A DNA stretch of 64,000 nucleotides, from positions 3,038,001 to 3,102,000 of the forward strand of contig CP036434.1 in assembly GCA_007751475.1 (NCBI GenBank). Direction: 5' to 3'. Position 1 is the stretch's first letter. The number at the start of each line of letters is the position of its first letter. The notes under the pieces are model-generated. The model ran no database searches, was not told the origin of the DNA, and saw only the letters and a program-made list of their open reading frames with translations. This document shows, piece after piece, positions 1-8,045 of the stretch. The stretch comes from Saltatorellus ferox. GTDB taxonomy: Bacteria; Planctomycetota; UBA1135; GCA-002686595. A program made the position numbers and the translations under genes.

Positions 1-732
1 GTGGTGCACCTGGCCGCGATGGCGGGTGTGCGGCCGTCCCTGGAGGATCCGCTGCACTACCAGGACGTGAACCTGCGCGGAACGATGGTGATCCTGGAGG
101 AGCTTCGCAAGCGCCCGGAGACACGCTTCGTCTTCGCGTCGTCGAGCAGCGTCTACGGCGGCAACACCGACGTGCCTTTCTCGGAGGCGAACGAGGTTCA
201 TCATCCCGTGTCGCCCTATGCCGCGACCAAGCGGGCAGGGGAGCTCCTCTGCTACACGCACCATCATCTCTACGGCATTCCGACGGCCTGCCTGCGGTTC
301 TTCACCGTCTTCGGCCCGCGTCAGCGGCCCGAGATGGCCATCCACAAGTTCGTCCGCATGACGCTCAATGGACAGGCCCTGCCGTTCTTCGGGGACGGTA
401 CGACGAGGCGCGACTACACCTACGTCGACGACATCATCGACGGCGTCGTTCGATCGATCGATCGCTGCGAGGGGTACGAGATCTACAACCTCGGGGAGTC
501 TCGGACCACGTCCCTCAAGGAACTCGTCGAACTCATCGGCGAGGCCACGGGGGTCGAGCCGATCCTCGACCGCCAGGGGATGCAGCCAGGCGACGTCATC
601 GTGACCTTCGCGGACGTCTCCAAGGCGCGCGAGAAGCTCGGCTACGATCCCCATACGACCGTCGCGGAGGGCCTCGAGAAGTTCGTGGCCTGGTATCGCA
701 GCGAGACACACGCAGGGAGCCGATCCGCCTGA
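1..732 (+). CDS. NAD-dependent UDP-sugar epimerase, 5'-truncated
   Basis: This is an extended short-chain dehydrogenase/epimerase that most resembles UDP-glucuronate 4-epimerases, which make UDP-galacturonate for surface polysaccharides. The window opens inside the gene, so the N-terminal GxxGxxG dinucleotide-binding loop is missing and the first visible residues are already HLAAMAGVR. The catalytic SSSSVYG stretch lies at about residues 47-53 of the visible part, and the YxxxK pair is Tyr73/Lys77 in SPYAATKRAGE. The FFTVFGPRQRP and RRDYTYVDDI segments are typical of UDP-sugar 4-epimerases. The stop codon is at 730-732, and 166 bp separate it from the nucleotidyltransferase gene on the same strand. 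The neighbours support a role in supplying sugars for exopolysaccharide. The exact substrate cannot be read from the sequence. Confidence 0.88.
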   Translation: MVHLAAMAGVRPSLEDPLHYQDVNLRGTMVILEELRKRPETRFVFASSSSVYGGNTDVPFSEANEVHHPVSPYAATKRAGELLCYTHHHLYGIPTACLRFFTVFGPRQRPEMAIHKFVRMTLNGQALPFFGDGTTRRDYTYVDDIIDGVVRSIDRCEGYEIYNLGESRTTSLKELVELIGEATGVEPILDRQGMQPGDVIVTFADVSKAREKLGYDPHTTVAEGLEKFVAWYRSETHAGSRSA

Positions 733-898
733 TGGCGCGCCTGAGGCCCTTTCCACCCAGAACGGTGCAGCTCACCGCCCTCGATTCGAGTCTCCCGGAC
801 CCACCTCTCGACTCAATCGCGACTCCTGCCCACGCCCGCCATCCCGGCCGGGTATCGTTCTGCCCCGAACTAGAACTGTCCCCCGGACCCCACCCATC

Positions 899-1630
899 AT
901 GAAAGGCGTCATCCTCGCCGGCGGCCTCGGTACGCGGCTCTTTCCGCTCACCAAGATCACCAACAAGCACCTTCTGCCCGTCTACGACAGGCCGATGATC
1001 TATTACCCGATCCAGACCCTGGTCAACGCGGGTATCGACGACATCATGATCGTGACGGGCGGCCGCAAGTCCGGCGACTTCCTGTCGCTCCTCGGCAACG
1101 GCCGGGACTTCGGGCTGAAGCACCTGAACTATACGTATCAGGAGGGCGAAGGCGGCATCGCCGAGGCCCTCGGGCTGGCGGAGCACTGGGCCCAGGGCGA
1201 GTCGATCGCGGTGGTCCTCGGCGACAACCTCATCGAGAAGAACATCAACAAGGCCGTGGCCGACTTCAAGGCCCAGGGCAAGGGCGCGAAGATCATGCTG
1301 AAGGAGGTCCATGATCCGCAGCGCTTCGGCGTGGCCACCCTCGAGGGCGACAAGGTCACCAGGATCATCGAGAAGCCGAAGAACCCCGAGTCCAATCTCG
1401 CGGTCATCGGCATCTACATGTACGACGGCCGCGTCTGGGACATCATTCATCGACTGGAGCCGTCGGACCGCGGCGAACTCGAGATCACGGACGTGAACAA
1501 CTGGTTCATCGAGGACGGCACGATGACGTGCGAGGTGCTCGACGGCTGGTGGACGGACGCAGGTACGTTCGAGTCGCTCCATGCGGCTGCCAAGCTCGTG
1601 GCCGAGGGCGGCGCGAACAAGGTCGACTGA
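899..1630 (+). CDS. rfbA: Glucose-1-phosphate thymidylyltransferase-type nucleotidyltransferase
   Basis: This enzyme condenses a sugar 1-phosphate with a nucleoside triphosphate, probably making dTDP-glucose as the first step of the dTDP-rhamnose pathway. The pyrophosphorylase signature GGLGTRLFPLT occupies residues 8-18 and is followed by KHLLPVYDRPMI. The metal/substrate loop VLGDNLIE lies near residue 103, and EKPKNP follows further on. At 243 residues it belongs to the shorter RmlA-like subgroup, against about 290 residues for enterobacterial RmlA. It is followed by RmlD- and RmlB-type genes, which supports the rhamnose assignment, but no RmlC epimerase is in the window. The ATG is preceded by a C-rich leader without a Shine-Dalgarno sequence. 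Confidence 0.86.
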   Translation: MKGVILAGGLGTRLFPLTKITNKHLLPVYDRPMIYYPIQTLVNAGIDDIMIVTGGRKSGDFLSLLGNGRDFGLKHLNYTYQEGEGGIAEALGLAEHWAQGESIAVVLGDNLIEKNINKAVADFKAQGKGAKIMLKEVHDPQRFGVATLEGDKVTRIIEKPKNPESNLAVIGIYMYDGRVWDIIHRLEPSDRGELEITDVNNWFIEDGTMTCEVLDGWWTDAGTFESLHAAAKLVAEGGANKVD

Positions 1631-1717
1631 AGTCCGTTCGCAGGTGCCCCGGAAGGGGCCAGGCGGAACATCGCCGAGGCGACGTGCCAGACTGCGAATG
1701 CTGATTCGCCACGAACC

Positions 1718-2704
1718 ATGAGTGAAAAGAAGACCGCAGGCCAAGAAGCCACTGCCTCGCCGGAGCACGATCCTTCGGGAGAGCCTTCTGGCCTTTCTGA
1801 GTCAGGCCTTCCTGGGATCGAAGGGCCCTGCAGGATCCTGATCACGGGCGCTGCCGGCATGCTCGGCAGCCAGGTGCTCATGGCCGTACCCGACAGCATC
1901 GAGGCCCTCGGGACGGACATGCGCGAGGCCCACGGAGTGGACTTCATCGGGGTCGATCTGACCGATGACGACCAGGTGGAAGCGCTCTTTCGCGAAGCTT
2001 CGCCGCTGCACGGCGTGATCCACTGCGCGGCGTACACCGCGGTGGACAAGGCAGAGGAGGAGCCGGAGCTGGCGCAGGCCGTCAACGGCGACGCCTGCGG
2101 AGTGCTGGCGCGGGCCGCCGCGAAGGCGGGGATCCCGATCGTGGTGGTCTCGACCGATTTCGTCTTCGACGGAAAGGCGTCGGAGCCCTATCGACCAGAT
2201 GATGAGCCGTCTCCGATGTCCGTCTATGGCCGGACGAAGCTGAGCGGCGAAAAGCAGGCCATCGAGGCGCACCCGAGCGGCGCGCGTATCGTTCGCACCC
2301 AGTGGCTCTACGGGCCCCGCGGCGGGCACTTTCCGGGCACGATGCTGAAGCTGGCCGCCGAGAGGGATCACCTCATGGTCGTCTCCGATCAGACCGGGTC
2401 TCCGACATCGACGCTCGAGCTGGCACCCGCGCTTTGGGACGTGCTTCTGCTCGGCAGCGCCGGCATCTACCACGCGGCCTGTGAGGGTGAAGCGTCCTGG
2501 TACGACCTCGCCGTCGCGACGATCGAATCCAGCAATAACTCCGACACGCAGATCGACCCTTGCACCACGGACGAGTTCCCGCGGCCTGCGCCCAGGCCTC
2601 GCTACAGCGTCCTCGACTGCAGCAAGCTGGCCGAGCTGCGCGGAAAGACGCTCTCGCCCTGGAAAGAAGCTCTCCTCACCTACCTCGGTAGCGATTCAGA
2701 ATGA
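1718..2704 (+). CDS. rfbD: dTDP-4-dehydrorhamnose reductase-type protein
   Basis: RmlD reduces dTDP-4-keto-L-rhamnose to dTDP-L-rhamnose with NAD(P)H. The Rossmann start ILITGAAGMLGSQ begins near residue 38, followed by HCAAYTAVDKAEEEPE, the VVSTDFVFDG strand and the catalytic YGRTKLSGE motif, all typical of RmlD. The first 37 or so residues are a polar, low-complexity extension absent from most RmlD proteins, and no better in-frame start lies closer to the fold. The TGA overlaps the ATG of the next gene in an ATGA junction, which suggests translational coupling to RmlB. It acts in the cytoplasm and feeds the surface-polysaccharide machinery downstream. Confidence 0.86.
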   Translation: MSEKKTAGQEATASPEHDPSGEPSGLSESGLPGIEGPCRILITGAAGMLGSQVLMAVPDSIEALGTDMREAHGVDFIGVDLTDDDQVEALFREASPLHGVIHCAAYTAVDKAEEEPELAQAVNGDACGVLARAAAKAGIPIVVVSTDFVFDGKASEPYRPDDEPSPMSVYGRTKLSGEKQAIEAHPSGARIVRTQWLYGPRGGHFPGTMLKLAAERDHLMVVSDQTGSPTSTLELAPALWDVLLLGSAGIYHAACEGEASWYDLAVATIESSNNSDTQIDPCTTDEFPRPAPRPRYSVLDCSKLAELRGKTLSPWKEALLTYLGSDSE

Positions 2705-3735
2705 CCACATCCACGCGCACCGTCCTCGTCACCGGGGGCTCGGGATTCATCGGCAGCAACTTCGTCCAGATGCTGGCCGAGGATCGACCGGACTGGAAGA
2801 TCATCAACCTCGATGCCCTGACCTACGCGGGCAACCCCGAGAACCTCAAGGACGTGGAGTCGTCGCCGAACTACACGTTCGTCCACGGCGACATCACGCG
2901 CCCAGAGGACGTCGTGGCGGCTTTCGACGCGGCGGGGGAGAGCGGGGTCTCCGAGGTCGTTCACTTCGCGGCCGAGAGCCACGTGGACCGGTCGATCCTG
3001 AGTGGCCTGCCGTTCGTGCAGTCGAACGTGATGGGGACGCAGATCCTGCTCGACGAGGCGCGCAAGCGCGGCATCGACCGCTTCGTGCACGTGTCCACGG
3101 ACGAGGTCTACGGCTCGCTCGGCAAGACCGGATTCTTCACCGAGGAGACGCCGCTCAGCCCGAACTCGCCGTACTCGGCGAGCAAGGCAGGCAGCGACAT
3201 GCTGGTCCGCGCGGCGTTCCACACCCATGGCTTCCCGACGCTCATCACGCGCTGCTCGAACAACTACGGGCCCTACCAGTTCCCCGAGAAGCTGATCCCG
3301 CTGATGATCGCGAACGCCCGCGAGGACAAGGCGCTTCCTGTCTACGGGGACGGGATGCAGATCCGCGACTGGCTCTACGTCCGCGACCACTGCGAGGCCA
3401 TTCTCGCCGTGATGGAAAAGGGTGTCGCAGGCGAGGTCTACAACATCGGTGGTCACAACGAGTACCCGAACATCGACATCGTGCACGCGATCCTCAAGGT
3501 GCTCGACAAGCCTGAATCTCTCATCCAGTACGTGACCGACCGCCCAGGCCACGATCGCAGGTACGCCATCGATGCGGAGAAGATCGACCGTGAGCTGGGC
3601 TGGAAGCCCCGCTACACGTTCGAGCAGGCCCTTCCGATGACCATTCAGTGGTACCTGGACAACGACGCCTGGCTCCAGAACGTCCGCTCCGGCGCCTACC
3701 GGGACTACTACTCGGCCCAGTACGGCGCCAAGTAA
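2701..3735 (+). CDS. rfbB: dTDP-glucose 4,6-dehydratase
   Basis: RmlB converts dTDP-glucose to dTDP-4-keto-6-deoxyglucose. The NAD loop GGSGFIGSN lies at residues 12-20. The catalytic dehydratase motif STDEVYG is at 132-138, including the Thr-Asp-Glu triad, and YSASK gives Tyr158/Lys162. The late motif RDWLYVRDHCEAI is also characteristic. The length of 344 residues is normal for the family. The start overlaps the RmlD stop by 4 nt, so the two are probably co-translated. Having A, D and B without C suggests that the 3,5-epimerase is encoded elsewhere, or that the end product is a related 6-deoxyhexose. Confidence 0.93.
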   Translation: MTTSTRTVLVTGGSGFIGSNFVQMLAEDRPDWKIINLDALTYAGNPENLKDVESSPNYTFVHGDITRPEDVVAAFDAAGESGVSEVVHFAAESHVDRSILSGLPFVQSNVMGTQILLDEARKRGIDRFVHVSTDEVYGSLGKTGFFTEETPLSPNSPYSASKAGSDMLVRAAFHTHGFPTLITRCSNNYGPYQFPEKLIPLMIANAREDKALPVYGDGMQIRDWLYVRDHCEAILAVMEKGVAGEVYNIGGHNEYPNIDIVHAILKVLDKPESLIQYVTDRPGHDRRYAIDAEKIDRELGWKPRYTFEQALPMTIQWYLDNDAWLQNVRSGAYRDYYSAQYGAK

Positions 3736-4081
3736 CTCCCTCCGGAAGGTAAGCCCCCTGTACGGAGCAGGGGTGCCCCCCCGGGGGATGCAGCGGCCCG
3801 TCAGGGGGGAGGGGGGGAGTTCCTCCGGGAAATAGATTCCCGTCGACGCGCCAGGAACCGGTCTCCAGGTCGGTTTCGATCCGCTCCGGTTCCTATCATT
3901 GCCATCAGGGAAACCGCGCCGGGCCGCTCAGCTCGGCAGGGATCTCCCATTGAGTCAATCTCCCCGGTATTTATGCCGATCTAGCCCCCGGGACGCTCTT
4001 CTCGTCCTCGAAGATCGTCCTGACGCCTCCGCCTCTCCGTGCTCCCTGCGCGACGCTCCCACGGGCATCGCCCTGAACACC
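3736..4081. other. Intergenic leader with GC-rich stem-loops
   Basis: This 346-bp gap separates rfbB from the export lipoprotein gene and shows no convincing gene. Just after rfbB a 6-bp stem CCCCTG/CAGGGG (3755-3760 with 3768-3773) could contribute to termination, but it has no T-run. A purine block of G6-A-G7 at 3804-3817 follows. A -10-like TATCAT at 3894-3899 has no good -35 partner. An in-frame upstream start for the next gene exists at 3899, but the 61 residues it would add look unstructured and would bury the lipoprotein signal peptide, so I treat 3899-4081 as leader. Confidence 0.4.
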
Positions 4082-4870
4082 ATGCTGCGCCCACCCCACC
4101 TCCTGCTCGTCCTGGCCGCGCTCGTTGGCCTCCTGGACCTCACGAGCTGCAATACCTCCCCGACCAAACGGGCTCTCCAGTACATGAACCAGGACGGCTT
4201 CGGCCGCCGGTACTCGGGGAATGCGGAGGAAGAGGACTACGTGACGACGGGTGATACCGTGCGCGTTTACGACGTGAACCACCCGACGGATATCAATTTT
4301 TCGGTCAACGTGAGCTCGGACGGCACCGTGCTCCTGGACCAGGTCGGGAGGATCCACATCGCGGGCTACACCCGCTCCGATCTGGAATCGGTGCTCGCAG
4401 AGCGGTACTCCTCGTACTACACGACCCCTCCGAGCATCGTGGTGGATATCACGACCCGGGGGAAGGTGTTCTTCGTGCTGGGGGAGGTCCTGACGGAGGG
4501 CTCCAAGCCCTTCCAGGGAAACCAGACTGCCCTGGACGTCATCATCGCGGCGAAGCCCCAGCGAGACACCGCGAACATCGGCCGCGCGATGCTCATCCGG
4601 GGGGACCCCCAGGATCCGCTCCGGCTTCCGATCAACCTGAACGACATCATCAAGGGCGATACGACGACGAACTACACGATCCAGGAGGACGACATCATCT
4701 GGATCCCGCCGACCCTCTTCGCGGAGTTCGGCTACTTCCTCCGTGCGGCGCTCTACCCGGTGACGGCTGTCTTCCAGGCGATCGGCGGGGCTCTCCTCGG
4801 CGCGCAGGGAGGACGAAACGTCAACAACGGCAACAACCGCGGCCTCCTGACCTTCGGGGGGATTTTCTAG
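4082..4870 (+). CDS. Polysaccharide export lipoprotein, Wza/OtnA-like
   Basis: This is an outer-membrane polysaccharide export protein of the Poly_export/SLBB type, the exit channel of Wzy-dependent systems. From the ATG at 4082 the protein has 262 residues. It begins with a lipoprotein signal peptide whose lipobox LTSC puts the lipidated cysteine at residue 23. The region from GDTVRVYDVNHP onward matches the Poly_export domain (TVLLDQVGRIHIAGYT), and an SLBB-like segment (GKVFFVLGEVL, then VIIAAKP) follows. The C-terminal part contains a hydrophobic stretch (LRAALYPVTAVFQAIGGALL) that could form the membrane-spanning helix. The next gene, the chain-length regulator, starts 4 bp downstream, as is usual for this pair. 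Confidence 0.88.
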   Translation: MLRPPHLLLVLAALVGLLDLTSCNTSPTKRALQYMNQDGFGRRYSGNAEEEDYVTTGDTVRVYDVNHPTDINFSVNVSSDGTVLLDQVGRIHIAGYTRSDLESVLAERYSSYYTTPPSIVVDITTRGKVFFVLGEVLTEGSKPFQGNQTALDVIIAAKPQRDTANIGRAMLIRGDPQDPLRLPINLNDIIKGDTTTNYTIQEDDIIWIPPTLFAEFGYFLRAALYPVTAVFQAIGGALLGAQGGRNVNNGNNRGLLTFGGIF

Positions 4871-4874
4871 AGTC

Positions 4875-6506
4875 ATGGCAGTCGAAGTCGAAGCCGCAGG
4901 GCAGGTGGACGAGTTCCTCCGGATCCTGCGCCGCCGTATCTGGTGGATCATCCTTCCGGTCGTGGTTCTCGGTTCACTCGGGACGTTCTTTGCCGTCGTG
5001 GTCCCGAAGAAGTACGTGGTCTCGACCTCCGTCATGGTGCGAGACGGCGACGAGCAGACAGGGCCGGTGCAAAACGCGTCGGCCACCGAGGGCGCGGTCG
5101 CCAAGATCAATATCACGTCGCCAGCTCGACTTCACACGGTGCTCAACACCATGCGTGTGGCCCGCTACGTCGGGATGACCGACACCGAGAAGCGGGAGTA
5201 CAGGGATGACCTCCTGAAGGACCTCCGGGTCTCGACGCCGACGATGGCGCGCGACGCGAACCAGCAGCTGGTTGAGATCACGTTCCAGAGTACCGACAAG
5301 GACCTGGCTCTCCAGTTCATCACGAACCTTCGGGAAAGCTGGACCACCGAGGTTCTCCAGCGTCACCTGGCGCGGGAGCAGACGGAACTCGCAGAAACCC
5401 GCGAGAAGCTGAACGACCTCGTCAAGGCGCGGGCTCAGGTCGTGGAGGATCTGACGGTGCTCAGGACCGAGCACGGGATCCCACCTCCTTCCGAAACGGA
5501 ACTCCTGAAGAATCGCTCGCTCCCGGCCTCCTTCGAGGATCAAGAGCGGACTCAGCGTCAGGTGGTGGAGCTCGAGGAGAAGATCGAGGAGATCGACCTG
5601 AAGATCGAGCGCGATCTGGAAGAGTGGGCGAGCATGCCGGACCAGAAGGCATCGGTCGCAGCAGCCCCAGGCGGGAACGTGGACCGGAAGATCGAGGACA
5701 TCAATGACCAGATCCTCAGCCTCGAGGACGAGATTCGGAAGAACGGCTGGTCACCGAGCCACTCGAACTACCAGCTGATCCAGACCCGCATCGAAACGCT
5801 CCGAGACTCCAAGCTGGAGATCAGTCAGACGGCTAAGGTTCAATTCGAGTCGACGGACTTCGTGGTCAACGAGGAGCGGACGGAGCTTCGCAAGCTCATC
5901 GACAAGGCCGTCTTCCAGCGGGAGCAGTGGGCGCGTCAGCTCAAGGGAGCGATCGAACGGCTGGCGGAGCTCGATCGACAGAACGAGGAGCTCCAGGGCG
6001 CGATCATGCAGGCCAGGGTATTCGAACGCATGGAGGAGACGCTCAGCGCCGAGATCGGGGAGCTTCGCAAGCAGAGCAACAACCTCGACATTCGGGTTCA
6101 AAAGCTCGGCAGCCCGGAGGGTAACCCCTTCGAGATCCTCGAGGAGCCGACGCCGCCTACCAAGCCAACGTCCCCTAATGCCTGGGTCATCGCGTTCGGA
6201 TCCATCTTCTTCGGGCTGGCCCTCGGCTTCGGTCTGGCGATCCTGAAGGAATACAGCAAGAGCTGTTTCCGGTCCGCACGGGAACTCAACCGGGTGATGA
6301 CCCATCCTGTCCTGGGCACGATCAATTCGATCCGTACGCGCCGCGAGCGAGCGAGGGCTTTCCTGCTCCGAAGCGTGCTCGGCGGCGGCTCTCTTCTCTT
6401 CGTCCTCTCGGTGGGTTACGTGACCTGGGCTTTCGCGAACGAGTCGGAATCGCTCACAGAGCCCCTGCGCCGAGCCATCGAGAACCTCCAGGAAGCCTTG
6501 AAGTAG
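4875..6506 (+). CDS. Wzz-type polysaccharide co-polymerase
   Basis: This inner-membrane chain-length determinant works with the Wza-like exporter and the Wzy polymerase. One TM segment at about residues 22-43 (IIPVVVLG-type, after the basic LRRR) precedes the Wzz-type periplasmic region. Long charged coiled-coil segments follow (for example AREQTELAETREKLNDLVK and EEKIEEIDLKIERDLEEW). A Pro-rich motif (EEPTPPTKPTSPN) then leads into a second TM (WVIAFGSIFFGLALGFGLAI). A third hydrophobic segment near the C-terminus (LLFVLSVGYVTWAF) is unusual. There is no BY-kinase domain in this protein or its neighbours, so a separate tyrosine kinase would have to be encoded elsewhere. Confidence 0.87.
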   Translation: MAVEVEAAGQVDEFLRILRRRIWWIILPVVVLGSLGTFFAVVVPKKYVVSTSVMVRDGDEQTGPVQNASATEGAVAKINITSPARLHTVLNTMRVARYVGMTDTEKREYRDDLLKDLRVSTPTMARDANQQLVEITFQSTDKDLALQFITNLRESWTTEVLQRHLAREQTELAETREKLNDLVKARAQVVEDLTVLRTEHGIPPPSETELLKNRSLPASFEDQERTQRQVVELEEKIEEIDLKIERDLEEWASMPDQKASVAAAPGGNVDRKIEDINDQILSLEDEIRKNGWSPSHSNYQLIQTRIETLRDSKLEISQTAKVQFESTDFVVNEERTELRKLIDKAVFQREQWARQLKGAIERLAELDRQNEELQGAIMQARVFERMEETLSAEIGELRKQSNNLDIRVQKLGSPEGNPFEILEEPTPPTKPTSPNAWVIAFGSIFFGLALGFGLAILKEYSKSCFRSARELNRVMTHPVLGTINSIRTRRERARAFLLRSVLGGGSLLFVLSVGYVTWAFANESESLTEPLRRAIENLQEALK

Positions 6507-6564
6507 GGGCCTCTCCCGTGACCGCCGGATCTCGCCGGTGGTCCGGGGCGCTCCCCGGGATCCC

Positions 6565-8013
6565 ATGCGCGATCTCCTCGTCGCTCTCTTCGTGCTCGGC
6601 GCACTGCCGGTCTCTTTCAAGAGACCGGCGGCGGGGATGCTGACGTTCTCACTCCTGGCGTACATGCGGATCCAGGACCTGACGTGGGGGTTCGCGCGCG
6701 ACCAGCGCTGGTCGCTCTACGTCGCCCTTGCGATGCTTGCGGGCTGGATCTTCGCCGAGGAGAAGTCCAAGCCCATCTGGACGTTCCGGACGGCCTTGCT
6801 GATCTTCATGCCGGTCTGGATGTTCATCGGCCTGTTCGAGGAGGTCGGCGTGAAGGCGTTCCAGTCGGCCAACTTCGTCGAGTACGCGAAGATCATCTGG
6901 GTCGCGATCTTCACCACGATGGTCATCCAGAGGCGCGAGCACCTGCGCGCGCTGATGTGGATCGTGGGAGGATCCTTCGCCTTCTTCGGCCTGAAGAACG
7001 GGGCTGCCGCGATTCTCTCGGGCGGTAGCCTGCACATCATCCGGGGCCCTGGCGGGATGCTGGAGGACAACAACGACTTCGCGCTCGCGCTCGCCATGTC
7101 CATTCCCGTCCTGGTGGGGCTGGCGACGTCGGAGACGAACCTCTACTACCGCAAGTGGCTCAGGTTCTGCGTGCCGTTCACCTACCTCAGCGTGTTCGCC
7201 ACGCGGTCGCGCGGCGGGTTCCTTTCGGCGGGCCTCGCCACGTTCATCCTGGTCTGGCGGTCGAAGAACCGAATCGCGGGGATCATGCTGATGGGGTTTG
7301 CCGGACTGGTCGGCATCATGGCCTTGCCTGCCGACATGTTCGAGCGGCTCCAGACCCTGCAGAATGTCGAGGAGGACGGTTCCGCCATGGGCCGGATCCG
7401 CGCGTGGAAGGTCGCGGGTCGGATGATCCAGGACCAGCCGTTCTTCGGCGTCGGATTCAACCGGTTCCAGGCGAACTACCTGAACTACGGGGACCGGGTC
7501 CACGAGCGGCAGGAGGGAACGCGCGTCGCGCACAATGCCTACCTGCAGATCTGGTCGGAGGCCGGTACGCCGGTCTTTCTCTCCTACATGCTGCTCCTGA
7601 CGCTGTCCGTGATCGCCGTCCAGCGAGTCCGAAGAGAGGCGCTTCGGGTCTACGATCGAAGCTGGATCCTCTCCTATTGCACGGCCTTCGAAGGGGCTTT
7701 CTTGACCTTCATGCTGGGGTCCGCGTTCCTCAACCGGGCGCACTTCGACCTCATCTACCACTACTTCGCGATGGTGATGGTCTTCGAGAAGGTGGCTCGA
7801 AAGGAGATGGAGAACCCTCTCTCGTCCGCGGGGGAGGCCCGCCGCGGAATCGGGGGCCACCTCAGCCGATTCGAGGGCATCGGGTTCAAGCGTCCCCTCG
7901 GCGTGGGTCGAGGATTCCGTAGCACCGATCTCGCCCCCGTCAGCTACCGGACCGCACGCAGTCAGGGCGGCGGTGCCAGCAACGCATTCCGCGCCTCCGA
8001 GCGAGACGCCTGA
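6565..8013 (+). CDS. O-antigen ligase/polymerase-like protein, exosortase-A-associated type
   Basis: This polytopic membrane protein is predicted to polymerise or ligate polysaccharide repeat units. The start MRDLLVALFVLGALP... with YMRIQDLTWGFARD resembles the DUF5935 domain that precedes the Wzy_C/O-antigen ligase region in the exosortase-A-associated ligase family (TIGR03097 as I know it). Downstream, the hydrophobic helices and the loop with GVGFNRFQANYLNYGD, then VAHNAYLQIWSEAGTP, match the conserved Wzy_C/WaaL loop with its His. I chose the ATG at 6565 because the family usually begins MRDL. A GTG at 6538 would add nine residues. The basic C-terminal tail (GGHLSRFEGIGFKR onward) is probably cytosolic. 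Confidence 0.82.
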   Translation: MRDLLVALFVLGALPVSFKRPAAGMLTFSLLAYMRIQDLTWGFARDQRWSLYVALAMLAGWIFAEEKSKPIWTFRTALLIFMPVWMFIGLFEEVGVKAFQSANFVEYAKIIWVAIFTTMVIQRREHLRALMWIVGGSFAFFGLKNGAAAILSGGSLHIIRGPGGMLEDNNDFALALAMSIPVLVGLATSETNLYYRKWLRFCVPFTYLSVFATRSRGGFLSAGLATFILVWRSKNRIAGIMLMGFAGLVGIMALPADMFERLQTLQNVEEDGSAMGRIRAWKVAGRMIQDQPFFGVGFNRFQANYLNYGDRVHERQEGTRVAHNAYLQIWSEAGTPVFLSYMLLLTLSVIAVQRVRREALRVYDRSWILSYCTAFEGAFLTFMLGSAFLNRAHFDLIYHYFAMVMVFEKVARKEMENPLSSAGEARRGIGGHLSRFEGIGFKRPLGVGRGFRSTDLAPVSYRTARSQGGGASNAFRASERDA

Positions 8014-8045
8014 CGTCGACACGGCCTCCGACTTCCCAGAACACC

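Noticed and set aside
3804..3817. G-quadruplex in the G6-A-G7 block
   Set aside because: Only two G-runs separated by one base are present, and the four-run pattern is not clearly met.
3884..3904. Sigma-54 promoter before the export genes (GG...TTGC pattern)
   Set aside because: The GG and GC elements are separated by 11 bp rather than the required 10.
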